A stretch of DNA of 55,137 bases from the NCBI GenBank assembly GCA_035699085.1, contig DASSBG010000023.1:1-55137 (forward strand), given 5' to 3'. Below, one piece after another: positions 32,425 through 41,060 of this stretch. A model generated the notes under the pieces. That model had not been told where the DNA came from. It saw nothing but the letters and a program-made list of their open reading frames with translations, and searched no databases. This DNA comes from DASSBG01 sp035699085. Its GTDB lineage: Bacteria; Pseudomonadota; Gammaproteobacteria; Xanthomonadales; Rhodanobacteraceae. Made by a program: the position numbers and the translations under genes. Within the stretch, counting starts at the first letter, position 1; each line of letters starts with the position of its first letter.

Positions 32425-35286
32425 TCAAAGATCGAATCCGGCAGCCTGGGCGGCACGGGCAATGGTGGTACTGGCGGCGTCGATGTCGGGGTCGCGCTCG
32501 ACCAGCCGCGGGCGCGCGTCCAGCGCGCAGCGCAGCGAGCGGCCGAGTAGCCGTGCATGGGCCGCAGCCAGCGCCTCGGTGGCTGCGGCCGGAAGCAGGC
32601 TGGCGTCGCGGCAGGCGCACAACCACTGCGGTGTGCTGTGCCCGCGCGCCAGTGCCGGATGCGCGGCGGCGTGCGCCAGCACCAGGCCCTGCAGCATGAA
32701 TTCCAGATCGACCAGGCCGCCGCGGCCCTGCTTGAGGTCGATCCGCCTGGCGTCCGAGCGGTCGCGCTCGCGTCGCCAGCGGACGCGCATGTCGGATACC
32801 TCGGCGCGCACCCGCGCGGGGTCGCGTGGCGCACAGACGATGTCGCGGCGCAGCGCGTCGAAGCGCGCCAGTAGCGCACCGTCGCCGGCCACGCCACGCG
32901 CGCGCAGCAGGGCCTGGTGCTCCCAGCTCCAGGCCCGCTCGCGCTGGTAGCCGGCAAACGCCGGCATGCTGGTCACCAGCAGCCCCTTGGAGCCGTCCGG
33001 CCGCAAGCGCGTGTCGACCTCGTAGAGCCGCCCGCCGCGATGCAGGGCGCCCAGCCAGTGCACGATGCGCTGGGCCAGGCGCTGCAGCCAGACCGTGCCC
33101 TCCAGCGGCTGCGGGCCATCGCTACGCTGCGTGGCCAGCGCCTCGTCGTAGACAAACACCAGGTCGAGGTCGGAGGCAAAGCCGAGCTCGGCGCCGCCGA
33201 GGCTGCCGTAACCGAGCACGGCAAATCCACCACCGTCGCCCAGCATGCCGTGCCGGCCTCGCAGGTCGGCTCGTGCCAGCACCAGGACCGCCGCAACCAC
33301 CGCCTCGGCAAGCGCCGCAAGCCGCCGCGCCGTCGCCGGCGCCTCCACCTGGCCGTCGCGAAAGGCAAGACCCAGCCTGAAGGCGAGGCTGGCACGGGTC
33401 TCGGCCAGGCGCTCCAGCTCGGCCTCGGCATCGTGCCGGTCCAGGTTGGCCAGGGCCTCGCCGATGGTGGCGGTGATTTCCGCCCGGCGCAGCGGCAGCT
33501 GGTCGATGCGTGGGTCCAGCACGTCGTCGAGCAGCAGCGGCTGGGCAATGACGCGCTCGGCCAGCCAGGCGCTGTCGGCGCACAAGGCGGCCAGCCGCTG
33601 GCGCGCCAGCGGCTGCTCCTCCAGCAGCGTGAGGTACGACGAGCGCCGCGCCACCGCCTGCACCAGCCGGCACAGCCGGCGCAGCCCCTCGACCGGGGCG
33701 ACGCTGGCCTGCGCCGCCGCCAGCAGGTGTGGCATCAGGCGGTCCAGCCGCGCGGCCGAGCGCGCCGACATCGCCCGCACCGCCGCCGCACCGGGCAACG
33801 CCGCCAGCTCGGCGCGCACCGCCGCGCCTGGCACGAAGCCGCGCGCCTCCAGCATGGCATCGCTGAGGTCGCCGTCGACGGCGGCCCGCCACAGCGCCAC
33901 GTCAGCCGCCGCGGCGGACTCGGCGTTGGCACCCGCGTGCGGCAACAGCAGCGCCGCGAATTCAGCGCGGACCACTGCGCGGTGGCGCTCCAGGTCCGCT
34001 GCCAGCGCCGGCCAGTCCGGGTAGTCCAGCGCCAGCGCAATGCGTTGCCGCGCCACGCTGTCGGCCGGCGCACTGTGGGTCTGGGCGTCGGCGAACATCT
34101 GCAGGCGGTTTTCCAGCTGGCGCAGGAAAATGTAGGCCGCGCGCAAGCGGCCGGCGCTGGCCTGGTCGACCAACCCGCGCCGCTCGCACACCGCCAGCGC
34201 GTCCAGAAGGCCGCGCACCCGCAGGTCGGTCTCGCGGCCGCCGCGGATCAGCTGCAGCAGTTGCACGCAAAACTCGATCTCGCGGATGCCGCCGGCACCC
34301 AGCTTGATGTTGTCGTCCAGCTCCTTGCGGCCGACCTCCGCGTCGATCAGCGCCTTCATCTCGCGCAGGCCGGCGAAGGCGGTGTAATCGAGGTAGCGGC
34401 GGTAAACGAAGGGCCGCAGCGTCTCGATCAGGCGCTCGCCGGCCGCAATGTCGCCCGCCAGCGGCCGCGCCTTGATCCAGGCGTAGCGCTCCCAGTCGCG
34501 GCCCTCGCGCTGGTAGTACTGCTCCATGGCCTCGAACGACAGCGCCAGCCGTCCGCTGCGGCCGAAGGGGCGCAGCCGCAGGTCGACGCGGGCCACGCTG
34601 CCGTCGGCGGTGCGCTCGGCCAGCAGCCGCACCAGCTCGCGGCCCAGCCGGGTGAAGTACTCGTCGTTGCTGAGCGGCCGCGGCCCGTCGCTTTCGCCGG
34701 CTTCGCCGTAGGCCAGGATCAGGTCGATGTCGGAGGAGAAATTCAATTCCCCGCCACCCAGCTTGCCCATGGCCAGCACCACCAGCCGCTGCACGCTGCC
34801 GTCGGCCGCGCGGGCTTGGCCATGGCGCGTGGCGATGGCTGCTTCGGCCCGTGCCAGCGCGGCGGACGTCAGGACCGCGTACAGCGCGCTGGTCTGCGCC
34901 AGCGTCTGCTCCAGCGCATCCAGGCCGTTGACGCTGCGGTAGATCAGCCGCAGCGCCTCGGCGTGGCGCACGCGCCGCAGCGCCGCCATGAAGCGGGCGT
35001 CGCCTTCATGGCCTTTCAGTGCATCGTTGACCCGCGCCTCGACGGCTGCCGCGTCGCCCGCTTCGCAGAGCGCGGCGCAGGCGCCCGCAGCCAGCCACTG
35101 CGGCTGCCGCTGCAGCACGTCAAAGGCGAAATCGCTGGCCAGCAGGGTGCGCCGCCAGGCCGCCAGCCCCGCCGGGTCCGCAACCGGCTCGATGCCGGCG
35201 GCGCGCGCGCGCAGGCCGGCCCAGCGCTCATCAAGCCAGGTCTCGAGCTCCGCGGGCAGCGGCTGTGGCATCGGCGCGTGGTCCAT
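32425..35286 (-). CDS. glnE: Glutamine synthetase adenylyltransferase / adenylyl-removing enzyme
   Basis: GlnE adenylylates and deadenylylates glutamine synthetase according to PII and glutamine signals. The 953-aa protein has two nucleotidyltransferase-fold domains with the G-x-LGG...D-x-D signature: GKLGGGELNFSSDIDLILAY (N-terminal, deadenylylation) and GYGSLGGAELGFASDLDLVF (C-terminal, adenylylation). Each is followed by its helical domain (LRPFGRSGRLALSFEAMEQYY; TRLRPDGSKGLLVTSMPAF). KQGRGGLVDLEFMLQGLVL near the end is also typical. The start at 35286 (MDHAPM) gives the normal family length; a longer frame exists upstream but overlaps the divergent sigma factor gene. It shares an 82-nt divergent gap with that gene. 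Confidence 0.95.
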   Translation of the reverse strand: MDHAPMPQPLPAELETWLDERWAGLRARAAGIEPVADPAGLAAWRRTLLASDFAFDVLQRQPQWLAAGACAALCEAGDAAAVEARVNDALKGHEGDARFMAALRRVRHAEALRLIYRSVNGLDALEQTLAQTSALYAVLTSAALARAEAAIATRHGQARAADGSVQRLVVLAMGKLGGGELNFSSDIDLILAYGEAGESDGPRPLSNDEYFTRLGRELVRLLAERTADGSVARVDLRLRPFGRSGRLALSFEAMEQYYQREGRDWERYAWIKARPLAGDIAAGERLIETLRPFVYRRYLDYTAFAGLREMKALIDAEVGRKELDDNIKLGAGGIREIEFCVQLLQLIRGGRETDLRVRGLLDALAVCERRGLVDQASAGRLRAAYIFLRQLENRLQMFADAQTHSAPADSVARQRIALALDYPDWPALAADLERHRAVVRAEFAALLLPHAGANAESAAAADVALWRAAVDGDLSDAMLEARGFVPGAAVRAELAALPGAAAVRAMSARSAARLDRLMPHLLAAAQASVAPVEGLRRLCRLVQAVARRSSYLTLLEEQPLARQRLAALCADSAWLAERVIAQPLLLDDVLDPRIDQLPLRRAEITATIGEALANLDRHDAEAELERLAETRASLAFRLGLAFRDGQVEAPATARRLAALAEAVVAAVLVLARADLRGRHGMLGDGGGFAVLGYGSLGGAELGFASDLDLVFVYDEALATQRSDGPQPLEGTVWLQRLAQRIVHWLGALHRGGRLYEVDTRLRPDGSKGLLVTSMPAFAGYQRERAWSWEHQALLRARGVAGDGALLARFDALRRDIVCAPRDPARVRAEVSDMRVRWRRERDRSDARRIDLKQGRGGLVDLEFMLQGLVLAHAAAHPALARGHSTPQWLCACRDASLLPAAATEALAAAHARLLGRSLRCALDARPRLVERDPDIDAASTTIARAAQAAGFDL

Positions 35287-35368
35287 GGCGAGGATCGTCG
35301 GCAAAGCATACCCGCCGCCCGCGCCACTCACCGAACGGCGTAGGATGGGCACAGGGAGTGGAGGCGCC

Positions 35369-35926
35369 ATGGGCAGTGGGACGGGGCACGCGCGAACCAG
35401 CGAGGCCAGTGACGCGCTGGCCTCGACGGTGCTGTTCGCCGAGGTGTACGACCGCCTCAAGGCGATGGCGGCGACGCAGCTACGCGCGCGCGCCGGCCAC
35501 ACGCTCGACACCACTGAACTGGTGCACGAGCTGTACCTGCGGATGAATCGTGGCGAGGCCGAACTCGCCTTCGAGCACCCGGCGCAGTTTTTCGCCTACG
35601 CGGCGCGTGCCATGCGCCACCTGCTGATCAACCGTGCACGCGACCGCCTGCGGCTGCGCGCGAGCGGTCATTGGCAGCGCGTGACACTGGATGATCATGA
35701 TCTCAAGCTGGCCATCGACAGCGCCGAACAGGCACTGGCACTTGACGCGGCGCTGGAGGACCTGCAACGCGAGGACCCGCGTGCCGCGCAGGCGGTCGAA
35801 CTGCGTTATTTCGCCGGCCTCACGCTGGAGCAGATAGCCGAAACATTGGGCGTGGCGCGGCGTACGGTGGATCGCGACTGGCGCTTTGCCCGCGCCTTCA
35901 TCGGCACGCGCATCCCGCACCCGTGA
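35369..35926 (+). CDS. ECF-type RNA polymerase sigma factor (kinase-linked type)
   Basis: The 185-aa product has region 2 (FAEVYDRLKAMAATQLRARA...DTTELVHELYLRM...FFAYAARAMRHLLINRARDR) and region 4 (ALEDLQREDPRAAQAVELRYFAGLTLEQIAETLGVARRTVDRDWRFARAFI). That is the pattern of the ECF group whose genes sit beside Ser/Thr kinases rather than anti-sigma factors, as in Xanthomonas citri EcfK/PknS. No anti-sigma gene is present. GGAGG lies 5 nt before the ATG. Its stop overlaps the GTG of the kinase gene by 4 nt, which implies coupled synthesis. Three beta-helix genes downstream share a promoter-like element that this factor might read. Confidence 0.9.
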   Translation: MGSGTGHARTSEASDALASTVLFAEVYDRLKAMAATQLRARAGHTLDTTELVHELYLRMNRGEAELAFEHPAQFFAYAARAMRHLLINRARDRLRLRASGHWQRVTLDDHDLKLAIDSAEQALALDAALEDLQREDPRAAQAVELRYFAGLTLEQIAETLGVARRTVDRDWRFARAFIGTRIPHP

Positions 35927-38688
35927 GCGACGACGCCGGCCAGGTCACGCGACTGCGGCACCTGTTTGAAAAGGTGGTCGACTTGCCTGCGCCAGAGCGG
36001 GCGGCGTATCTGGATTCGCGCTGCGACGATGCGCTGCGTGCGCAACTGGAGCGGATGCTTGCCCTCGATGGCGGCCCTGGAGCGGAAGATCTGCCCGGCA
36101 CGACTGCCGCCGCCGCGACCGCCACGGCCATAGGGACCCTCCCGCTGCCAAACGTGCTGACGGGCAGCCGCATCGGCTCGTTCGAGCTGATCGAAGTGCT
36201 GGGCGAAGGCGGCTCGTCCGTCGTCTTTCGCGCCAAGCGACTCATTTCAGGCGTGCGCCAGGACGTGGCCTTGAAACTGCTGCGTCACGGCTTGTACACC
36301 GACGAAGACGCACGCCGGTTCCGGCGCGAACTGGAGGTCCTGGCGCAGCTCGAGCATCCGGGAATCGCCCGGTTGATCGAGGGCGGGGTCAGCGACAGCG
36401 GCAGCGCCTACATCGTCCTCGAGTTGGTCGAGGGCCGGGCCATCACCCGGTATGCCCAGGACGAGGCGCTGGATCCGGCAGCCCGCCTGCGCCTGTTCGC
36501 TGCCGCCTGCCGCGCGGTGGAAGCGGCGCATCGCGCGCTGATCGTGCATCGCGATCTGAAACCGTCCAACGTGCTGGTCAGCAACTCGGGCGACGTAAAG
36601 CTGGTCGACTTTGGCATCTCGAAAACGCTGCAGGACGACCGTCGCACGCAGACGCTGTACGCGGCCTTCACCCCGGCCTTCGCCGCGCCTGAGCAACGCG
36701 CCAACGCAGCGATTACCACGGCCACTGACGTGTATGCGTTGGGCATGCTGCTGAACGAGCTGCTCGGCGTGCCGCGCGAGGCAGCGCGGCAGGGCAAACA
36801 GGTGTTGCGCGGCGACGTTGCCGCCATTGCCGCCAAGGCCACGCAAACCGAGCCACAGCATCGCTATCCGTCGGCCGGTGCCCTGGCCGACGACGTTGAG
36901 CGCCTGTTGGCCGGGCAACCGGTGGCGGCGCATCCGCCATCGCGCACCTATCGCACGCGCCGCTTTGTCAGCCGCCACCGATGGGCGGTGGCCACCGCCG
37001 CTGGCGTCCTGGTTGCCATCCTCGCAACACTCTCCGTGGCCCTGTGGCAAGCCCGCATTGCGCGGCAGCAAGCCATCGCCGCGCGCACCGAGGCCCAGCG
37101 CGCCAACGCGGTGCGCGACTTCGTCGAGCGGCTGTTTGAACCGCTGCGGCACGGGGTGGCGGCGGGTCAGCAACCCAGTCTCACCCAGCTGCTGGACGCC
37201 AGCACGGCGCGGCTTGCGCACGCACCGGGACTCGACGTGGGCAGCAGGGTCGACCTGCTGGCCATGTTCTCGCGCATCTACGAGAGCCTCGGTGAGCTGG
37301 ACAAGGCCGAGGCGCTTGCCAACCAGGCCGCGACACTGTCCGCTCGCAGTCTGCGGCCCGATGACATCAACCGCATCCGCGCCCTGATCGCGCGCGGTTA
37401 CGTCGCCGCGCGAAAGGAAAATTACGCTGCCGCCGAGCCCGATCTGGAGGAGGCCTATCGGCGCATGCGGGCAAAAGGCATCCACGGCGAGCCGCTGATC
37501 AACCTGCTCGGGCCGCTGGGTGCGGTGAAGGATCGCCAGAACCAGGGCGAGCGAGCGCTGCAACTGGCACGTGAAGCGCTGGCCGAACGCATCCGCACCT
37601 TTGGCCCCGATGACCCGCGTGTCGGCGTCGGTTACAACGATGTCGCCTCGGCGCTCGAAGGCCTGGGCCGGTACAACCAGGCCATCGAGGCGTGGCGGCG
37701 CACATACGCGTTCCAGCTGGCGCATTACGGCTCGCGCAGCGACGAAACCGCGCTCGGCCTGGGCGGTTGGGCCTCGGCCAGCTTGCGTGCCGGACATTGG
37801 CGCACGGCGCATGCGCTGTTCGACCGCGCGATGGCCGTGTATGAGCGGAACGGGCACAAGGCGGAGTTGGCGGAGGCCTACACCATCGAGAAATTCTGCA
37901 TCATGGAGGCCCTGATGGCGCATCGCGCCCATGCCAAGCACCGCTGTGCGCAGGCACGGGCACTGAACGGGGCGAGCTTTGGTACGCAGAGCAGCGTCTA
38001 CGGCGACGCCTTGACAGGCACCGCCATCAGCCTGTTCATGAGCGGCGACCTGGCCGCCGCGCGCGCGCAGATGCAGCGGGCGCGAGCAACCTATGCCCAC
38101 ACCGCGACCGATCGCCCTCGCCTTGGCCGCGTGGACAGCTGGCTGGCCGCCATCGACGCGCTCGAGGACAACCCCGCCGCCGCCCGCGAGCTGCTCGTCG
38201 CGGCCATTCCCGACCTGCAGGCGCGCAAGTTCCCGACCCCCGTTCTCCTTGCCAGGGCACGCTTGCTGCTGGCGTGCACCGCAGCCCCTGCCAGCGATTG
38301 CCCCGTGGACCTTCAGGCCAGCGTGGCCACTGAGCGCCAGCAGCTGGCTGCCAGCGGTGATCCGCGCGTTCTTGCCGTAGATGTCGCCCTGGCACGTATC
38401 GACCTGCGCGCGGGGGCCGCGGACGCGGCGGCGCGACGGCTGCACGCGGCGCTGGCCGATGCGCGCGCCGAGCTGGGCGAGATCCACCCGCGCGTGCTGG
38501 AGGCGAGCTTGTGGCTGGCCGTGGCGCAGGCGCGGTGCAACGCGCTGCCCCAGGCTCGCACTACGGCCACGAAGGCCCTGCGGCTGATCCGACAACAGCG
38601 GCTGGACCACCATCCACTGCTCGCCGCAGCGCTTGCCGCGGCACAGCCCTTGGCAGCCGCGCCAACCATGGCTTCCGTGCAACGCTGA
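35923..38688 (+). CDS. Membrane Ser/Thr protein kinase with C-terminal TPR-like region
   Basis: This 921-aa Hanks-type kinase has a glycine loop LGEGGSSVVF (Ser replaces the third Gly), catalytic Lys in VALKLL (about 118), HRDLKPSNVL (about 209), DFG (about 229) and an APE-like AAPEQ. One transmembrane helix (WAVATAAGVLVAILATLSVAL, about 355-375) follows. About 540 residues of alpha-helical TPR-like repeats (LGELDKAEALANQAATLSA, YNDVASALEGLGRYNQAIEAW) come next and should be periplasmic. A small helical N-terminal region (1-85) precedes the kinase. It starts with GTG, overlapping the sigma factor stop. The likely role is to sense an envelope signal and activate the paired sigma factor by phosphorylation; that mechanism is known for a Xanthomonas pair and inferred here. 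Confidence 0.92.
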   Translation: MSDDAGQVTRLRHLFEKVVDLPAPERAAYLDSRCDDALRAQLERMLALDGGPGAEDLPGTTAAAATATAIGTLPLPNVLTGSRIGSFELIEVLGEGGSSVVFRAKRLISGVRQDVALKLLRHGLYTDEDARRFRRELEVLAQLEHPGIARLIEGGVSDSGSAYIVLELVEGRAITRYAQDEALDPAARLRLFAAACRAVEAAHRALIVHRDLKPSNVLVSNSGDVKLVDFGISKTLQDDRRTQTLYAAFTPAFAAPEQRANAAITTATDVYALGMLLNELLGVPREAARQGKQVLRGDVAAIAAKATQTEPQHRYPSAGALADDVERLLAGQPVAAHPPSRTYRTRRFVSRHRWAVATAAGVLVAILATLSVALWQARIARQQAIAARTEAQRANAVRDFVERLFEPLRHGVAAGQQPSLTQLLDASTARLAHAPGLDVGSRVDLLAMFSRIYESLGELDKAEALANQAATLSARSLRPDDINRIRALIARGYVAARKENYAAAEPDLEEAYRRMRAKGIHGEPLINLLGPLGAVKDRQNQGERALQLAREALAERIRTFGPDDPRVGVGYNDVASALEGLGRYNQAIEAWRRTYAFQLAHYGSRSDETALGLGGWASASLRAGHWRTAHALFDRAMAVYERNGHKAELAEAYTIEKFCIMEALMAHRAHAKHRCAQARALNGASFGTQSSVYGDALTGTAISLFMSGDLAAARAQMQRARATYAHTATDRPRLGRVDSWLAAIDALEDNPAAARELLVAAIPDLQARKFPTPVLLARARLLLACTAAPASDCPVDLQASVATERQQLAASGDPRVLAVDVALARIDLRAGAADAAARRLHAALADARAELGEIHPRVLEASLWLAVAQARCNALPQARTTATKALRLIRQQRLDHHPLLAAALAAAQPLAAAPTMASVQR

Positions 38689-38784
38689 CCGCCGCATCAC
38701 CCGCGACTCGCCTGCTCCAGCCCACGCGGCGCTGATCCGGCGCCAGCGTTGTGCCCGCCGCCATGCTCCGCCGCGCTCTGCACC

Positions 38785-38817
38785 ATGTCGCAATCCGCCC
38801 GCAGACGGTGTTCTTCG
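38785..38817 (+). promoter_or_regulatory. Shared 33-nt element upstream of beta-helix gene 1 (candidate ECF promoter)
   Basis: Boxes GTCGCA (38787-38792) and GTTCTT (38810-38815) are separated by 17 nt, within a 33-nt block. Of these, 21 positions are identical in the blocks at 40995 and 43113 with no gaps. It lies 54 nt before the ATG at 38872. The block is also in frame with the gene (MSQSAR...), so a conserved N-terminal extension is the competing reading. Confidence 0.6.
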
Positions 38818-38871
38818 TGGCGTGGCTCGTCCGCATTGGGCGGTGGAGCCCTTTCCCCAGAAGATTGCGCC

Positions 38872-40758
38872 ATGAATCGCCCTGCTCTCGTCGCCTTGGT
38901 GTTTGCCACGACAGCGGCCCTCGCTGCCGCCGGTCGTGCACAAGCCATGTGCTTTCCGGGCATCACACCCGATCGGTACGTCGGCAACACCGCCACCGAT
39001 GCCCAGTGCACCGACGACACCATCCAGTCGGCCATCGACAACGCCACCTGCCCCGGCACCGTCATCCACATCACCCAGGAGCACCTCTATACCCACCAGC
39101 ACCTCAGCCTTGCCAACAAATCGCTGACCCTGGTCGGCGAAGCCGACGGCGTGGGTTGCGGCCCGCCGGTTGCCTGCGATCCGGACCTTGGCTGCGGCGG
39201 CGGCGGCGGTCCGGTCACCCAGCCGCGAGTCACCCTGGACGGCAGCGGCGATGGCGGACGGGTTCTTTCAATCAGCGGCAGCAGCAATGTCACGCTCCGA
39301 TACCTCAACGTCACCGGTGGCGACCTTGACGGGCCGCTGCACGGTGACGGCGGCGGCATCGACTTCGAAGGCAGCGGGTCCCTTGCCCTCGACACCAGCA
39401 CGGTGCAGAACAATCGCGCCGACGATGGCGGCGGCATCCATGTCGCAGGCTTTGGCGATGCCAACCATCCAGCCATACTCAGGCTTGGCTCGCATGCGCT
39501 GATCCTCGGCAACCACGCCGGCGCCTCGGGTGGCGGCATCGACATGCGCGGCAACGCCGTACTGCTTGCGCTGCAGCCGGACACCCTGATCTTCAACAAC
39601 GATGCACCCAACGGCGACGGCGGCGGCATCGCGGTCACCGATGGCGCACGGGCATACATCGGGTCGCCGGGCTACGGCGGATTGGGCGTGGTTGAACTGA
39701 ACGACGCAGAGAACGGCGGCGGCATCGCGGTTGTCAACAACGTTGGCGCGAGCTGCGCGCAACTGTTCACGACCGACCCACGGCACCCGGTGGCGGTGTC
39801 CAACAACTCGGCCACGGGCCTCGGCGGGGCCATCTACGTTGCCGGCGCTTCCACCCAGACCGGCATCGACAGCCACCTTGAACTGATCGACTTCCGCATT
39901 GACGGCAATGTTGCCGCCGACGGTGCCGCCATTTACGGCACGGGCCCCGGCAGCTTGATCAGCCTGTCCCATTCCGGAATCAACCCGCCGCCTCCAACCT
40001 GTTTTGCCAGCGACGACAGCATCCTTTACGTGCAACAGCTCAGCGTCGCCTGCGCGCAAGGCCTGATCTGCAGTGAGATGTCGGGCAACGGCAACCGCGA
40101 CCCGCTAGGCGACCCCACCGGCGGCGCAAGCATCGCGCTGTCCCATTTCGGCAACCTCCAGGCGAGGGGCGTCCAGATGCGCAACAACGAGGGGGGCAAC
40201 CTTGTCGCGGCAGAGTACGCATCGTTCTCATCGTCACTCTACGACCTGCTGCTCGCCGACAACAGCACCAGCGGCGCTTTGATCTGGCTTGACCAGATGC
40301 CCGCGAACGTCGCGATCCACGACGCCACCATCGCCAACAACACCATCGAAAACCATATCGTCATCCGCGTCGGGACTGGCAGTGGGCTCGGGCTGACTAC
40401 AAGCATCATTGACCAGCCCGGAGACACCAGCGTTGACGCCCAAGGCGCAAAGCTCGTGGTGGCGTCCTCGATCCTGGCGACAGAAACGGCCAGCTTGCCT
40501 GCGGGATCAGCTGAGGAAGGCGAACCGGGCTTCCTCGATGCGCCGCACGGCGACTACCACCTGCGGCCTGATTCACTGGGCGTCGACTACGCTCCAGGCA
40601 GCGGCATCGCAGATCTCGACGGCCGCAATCGGCAGGTGGACCTGCCCCAAATACCGAATCAATCCGGCCCGCAGGACCTCGGCGCCTACGAGCGCCAGTC
40701 CGCCTTCGCCTGCGACGACCACGCCGACGCCGTGTTCTGCAACGGCTTCGAGCCCTAA
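38872..40758 (+). CDS. Exported parallel beta-helix protein 1, FCxGFE tail
   Basis: The 628-aa product has a signal peptide (MNRPALVALVFATTAALAAAGRAQA). A conserved Cys-bearing head follows (RYVGNTATDAQCTDDTIQSA...NATCPGTVI), then a long right-handed beta-helix with repeated GDGGGIDFEG, ADDGGGIHVAG and SGGGIDMRG turns, as in polymorphic outer membrane/pectate-lyase-like folds. LRPDSLGVDYAPGSGIADLDGRNRQVDLP near the end resembles choice-of-anchor segments. The C-terminus is FACDDHADAVFCNGFEP. No enzymatic residues could be assigned. It is the first of three tandem paralogues downstream of a sigma/kinase pair. The start at 38872 is chosen for the signal peptide; an in-frame start at 38785 would add 29 residues. 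Confidence 0.88.
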   Translation: MNRPALVALVFATTAALAAAGRAQAMCFPGITPDRYVGNTATDAQCTDDTIQSAIDNATCPGTVIHITQEHLYTHQHLSLANKSLTLVGEADGVGCGPPVACDPDLGCGGGGGPVTQPRVTLDGSGDGGRVLSISGSSNVTLRYLNVTGGDLDGPLHGDGGGIDFEGSGSLALDTSTVQNNRADDGGGIHVAGFGDANHPAILRLGSHALILGNHAGASGGGIDMRGNAVLLALQPDTLIFNNDAPNGDGGGIAVTDGARAYIGSPGYGGLGVVELNDAENGGGIAVVNNVGASCAQLFTTDPRHPVAVSNNSATGLGGAIYVAGASTQTGIDSHLELIDFRIDGNVAADGAAIYGTGPGSLISLSHSGINPPPPTCFASDDSILYVQQLSVACAQGLICSEMSGNGNRDPLGDPTGGASIALSHFGNLQARGVQMRNNEGGNLVAAEYASFSSSLYDLLLADNSTSGALIWLDQMPANVAIHDATIANNTIENHIVIRVGTGSGLGLTTSIIDQPGDTSVDAQGAKLVVASSILATETASLPAGSAEEGEPGFLDAPHGDYHLRPDSLGVDYAPGSGIADLDGRNRQVDLPQIPNQSGPQDLGAYERQSAFACDDHADAVFCNGFEP

Positions 40759-41060
40759 GGCAGACGGCCTTGCCGTGCGCCGCCGCGGCCGGGCCACGCT
40801 GCTTCGCCGACCGCGCCCTGCAAGGCCCGGCACCAGGGCGTGGCACGGCGCACGGTGGCCGGCAGGGCACTTCGCCAGCGCTTCATTCGCGCCTGCGTTG
40901 ATCAGCGACCGCACCATCCCCCGTGTCAGCTCCCCAGGTTTGCTGCCGCCCTGCTTCCGCCGCGGCGTCACTCGCGCTGGCTGGCGCAGGGCAGATGGCG
41001 CAAACCGACCGGCAATGGTGTTCTTCGGGTCGAGTCCTTTACCTGTGTCCGGAACACGCC
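40759..41060. other. Intergenic region between beta-helix genes 1 and 2
   Basis: There is no gene. A 10-bp inverted repeat CCGTGCGCCG (40773-40782) / CGGCGCACGG (40846-40855) with a large loop could act as a weak terminator, though no T-run follows. The shared promoter-like block lies at 40995-41027. Confidence 0.5.
40995..41027 (+). promoter_or_regulatory. Shared 33-nt element upstream of beta-helix gene 2
   Basis: This is the second copy of the block: GGCGCA (40997-41002), a 17-nt spacer, then GTTCTT (41020-41025). The run GGTGTTCTTCG is identical to copy 1. It is 33 nt before the ATG. Confidence 0.6.

Noticed and set aside
34988..35368. N-terminal extension of the ECF sigma factor
   Set aside because: The extra 127 codons lie antisense to the 5' part of glnE; the ATG at 35369 has GGAGG and gives normal ECF length.
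36247..39102. 951-aa open frame on the minus strand opposite the kinase gene
   Set aside because: It is a high-GC shadow of the kinase frame: composition is Arg/Gly/Ala/Gln-rich, no motif is recognisable, and it runs past gene boundaries.
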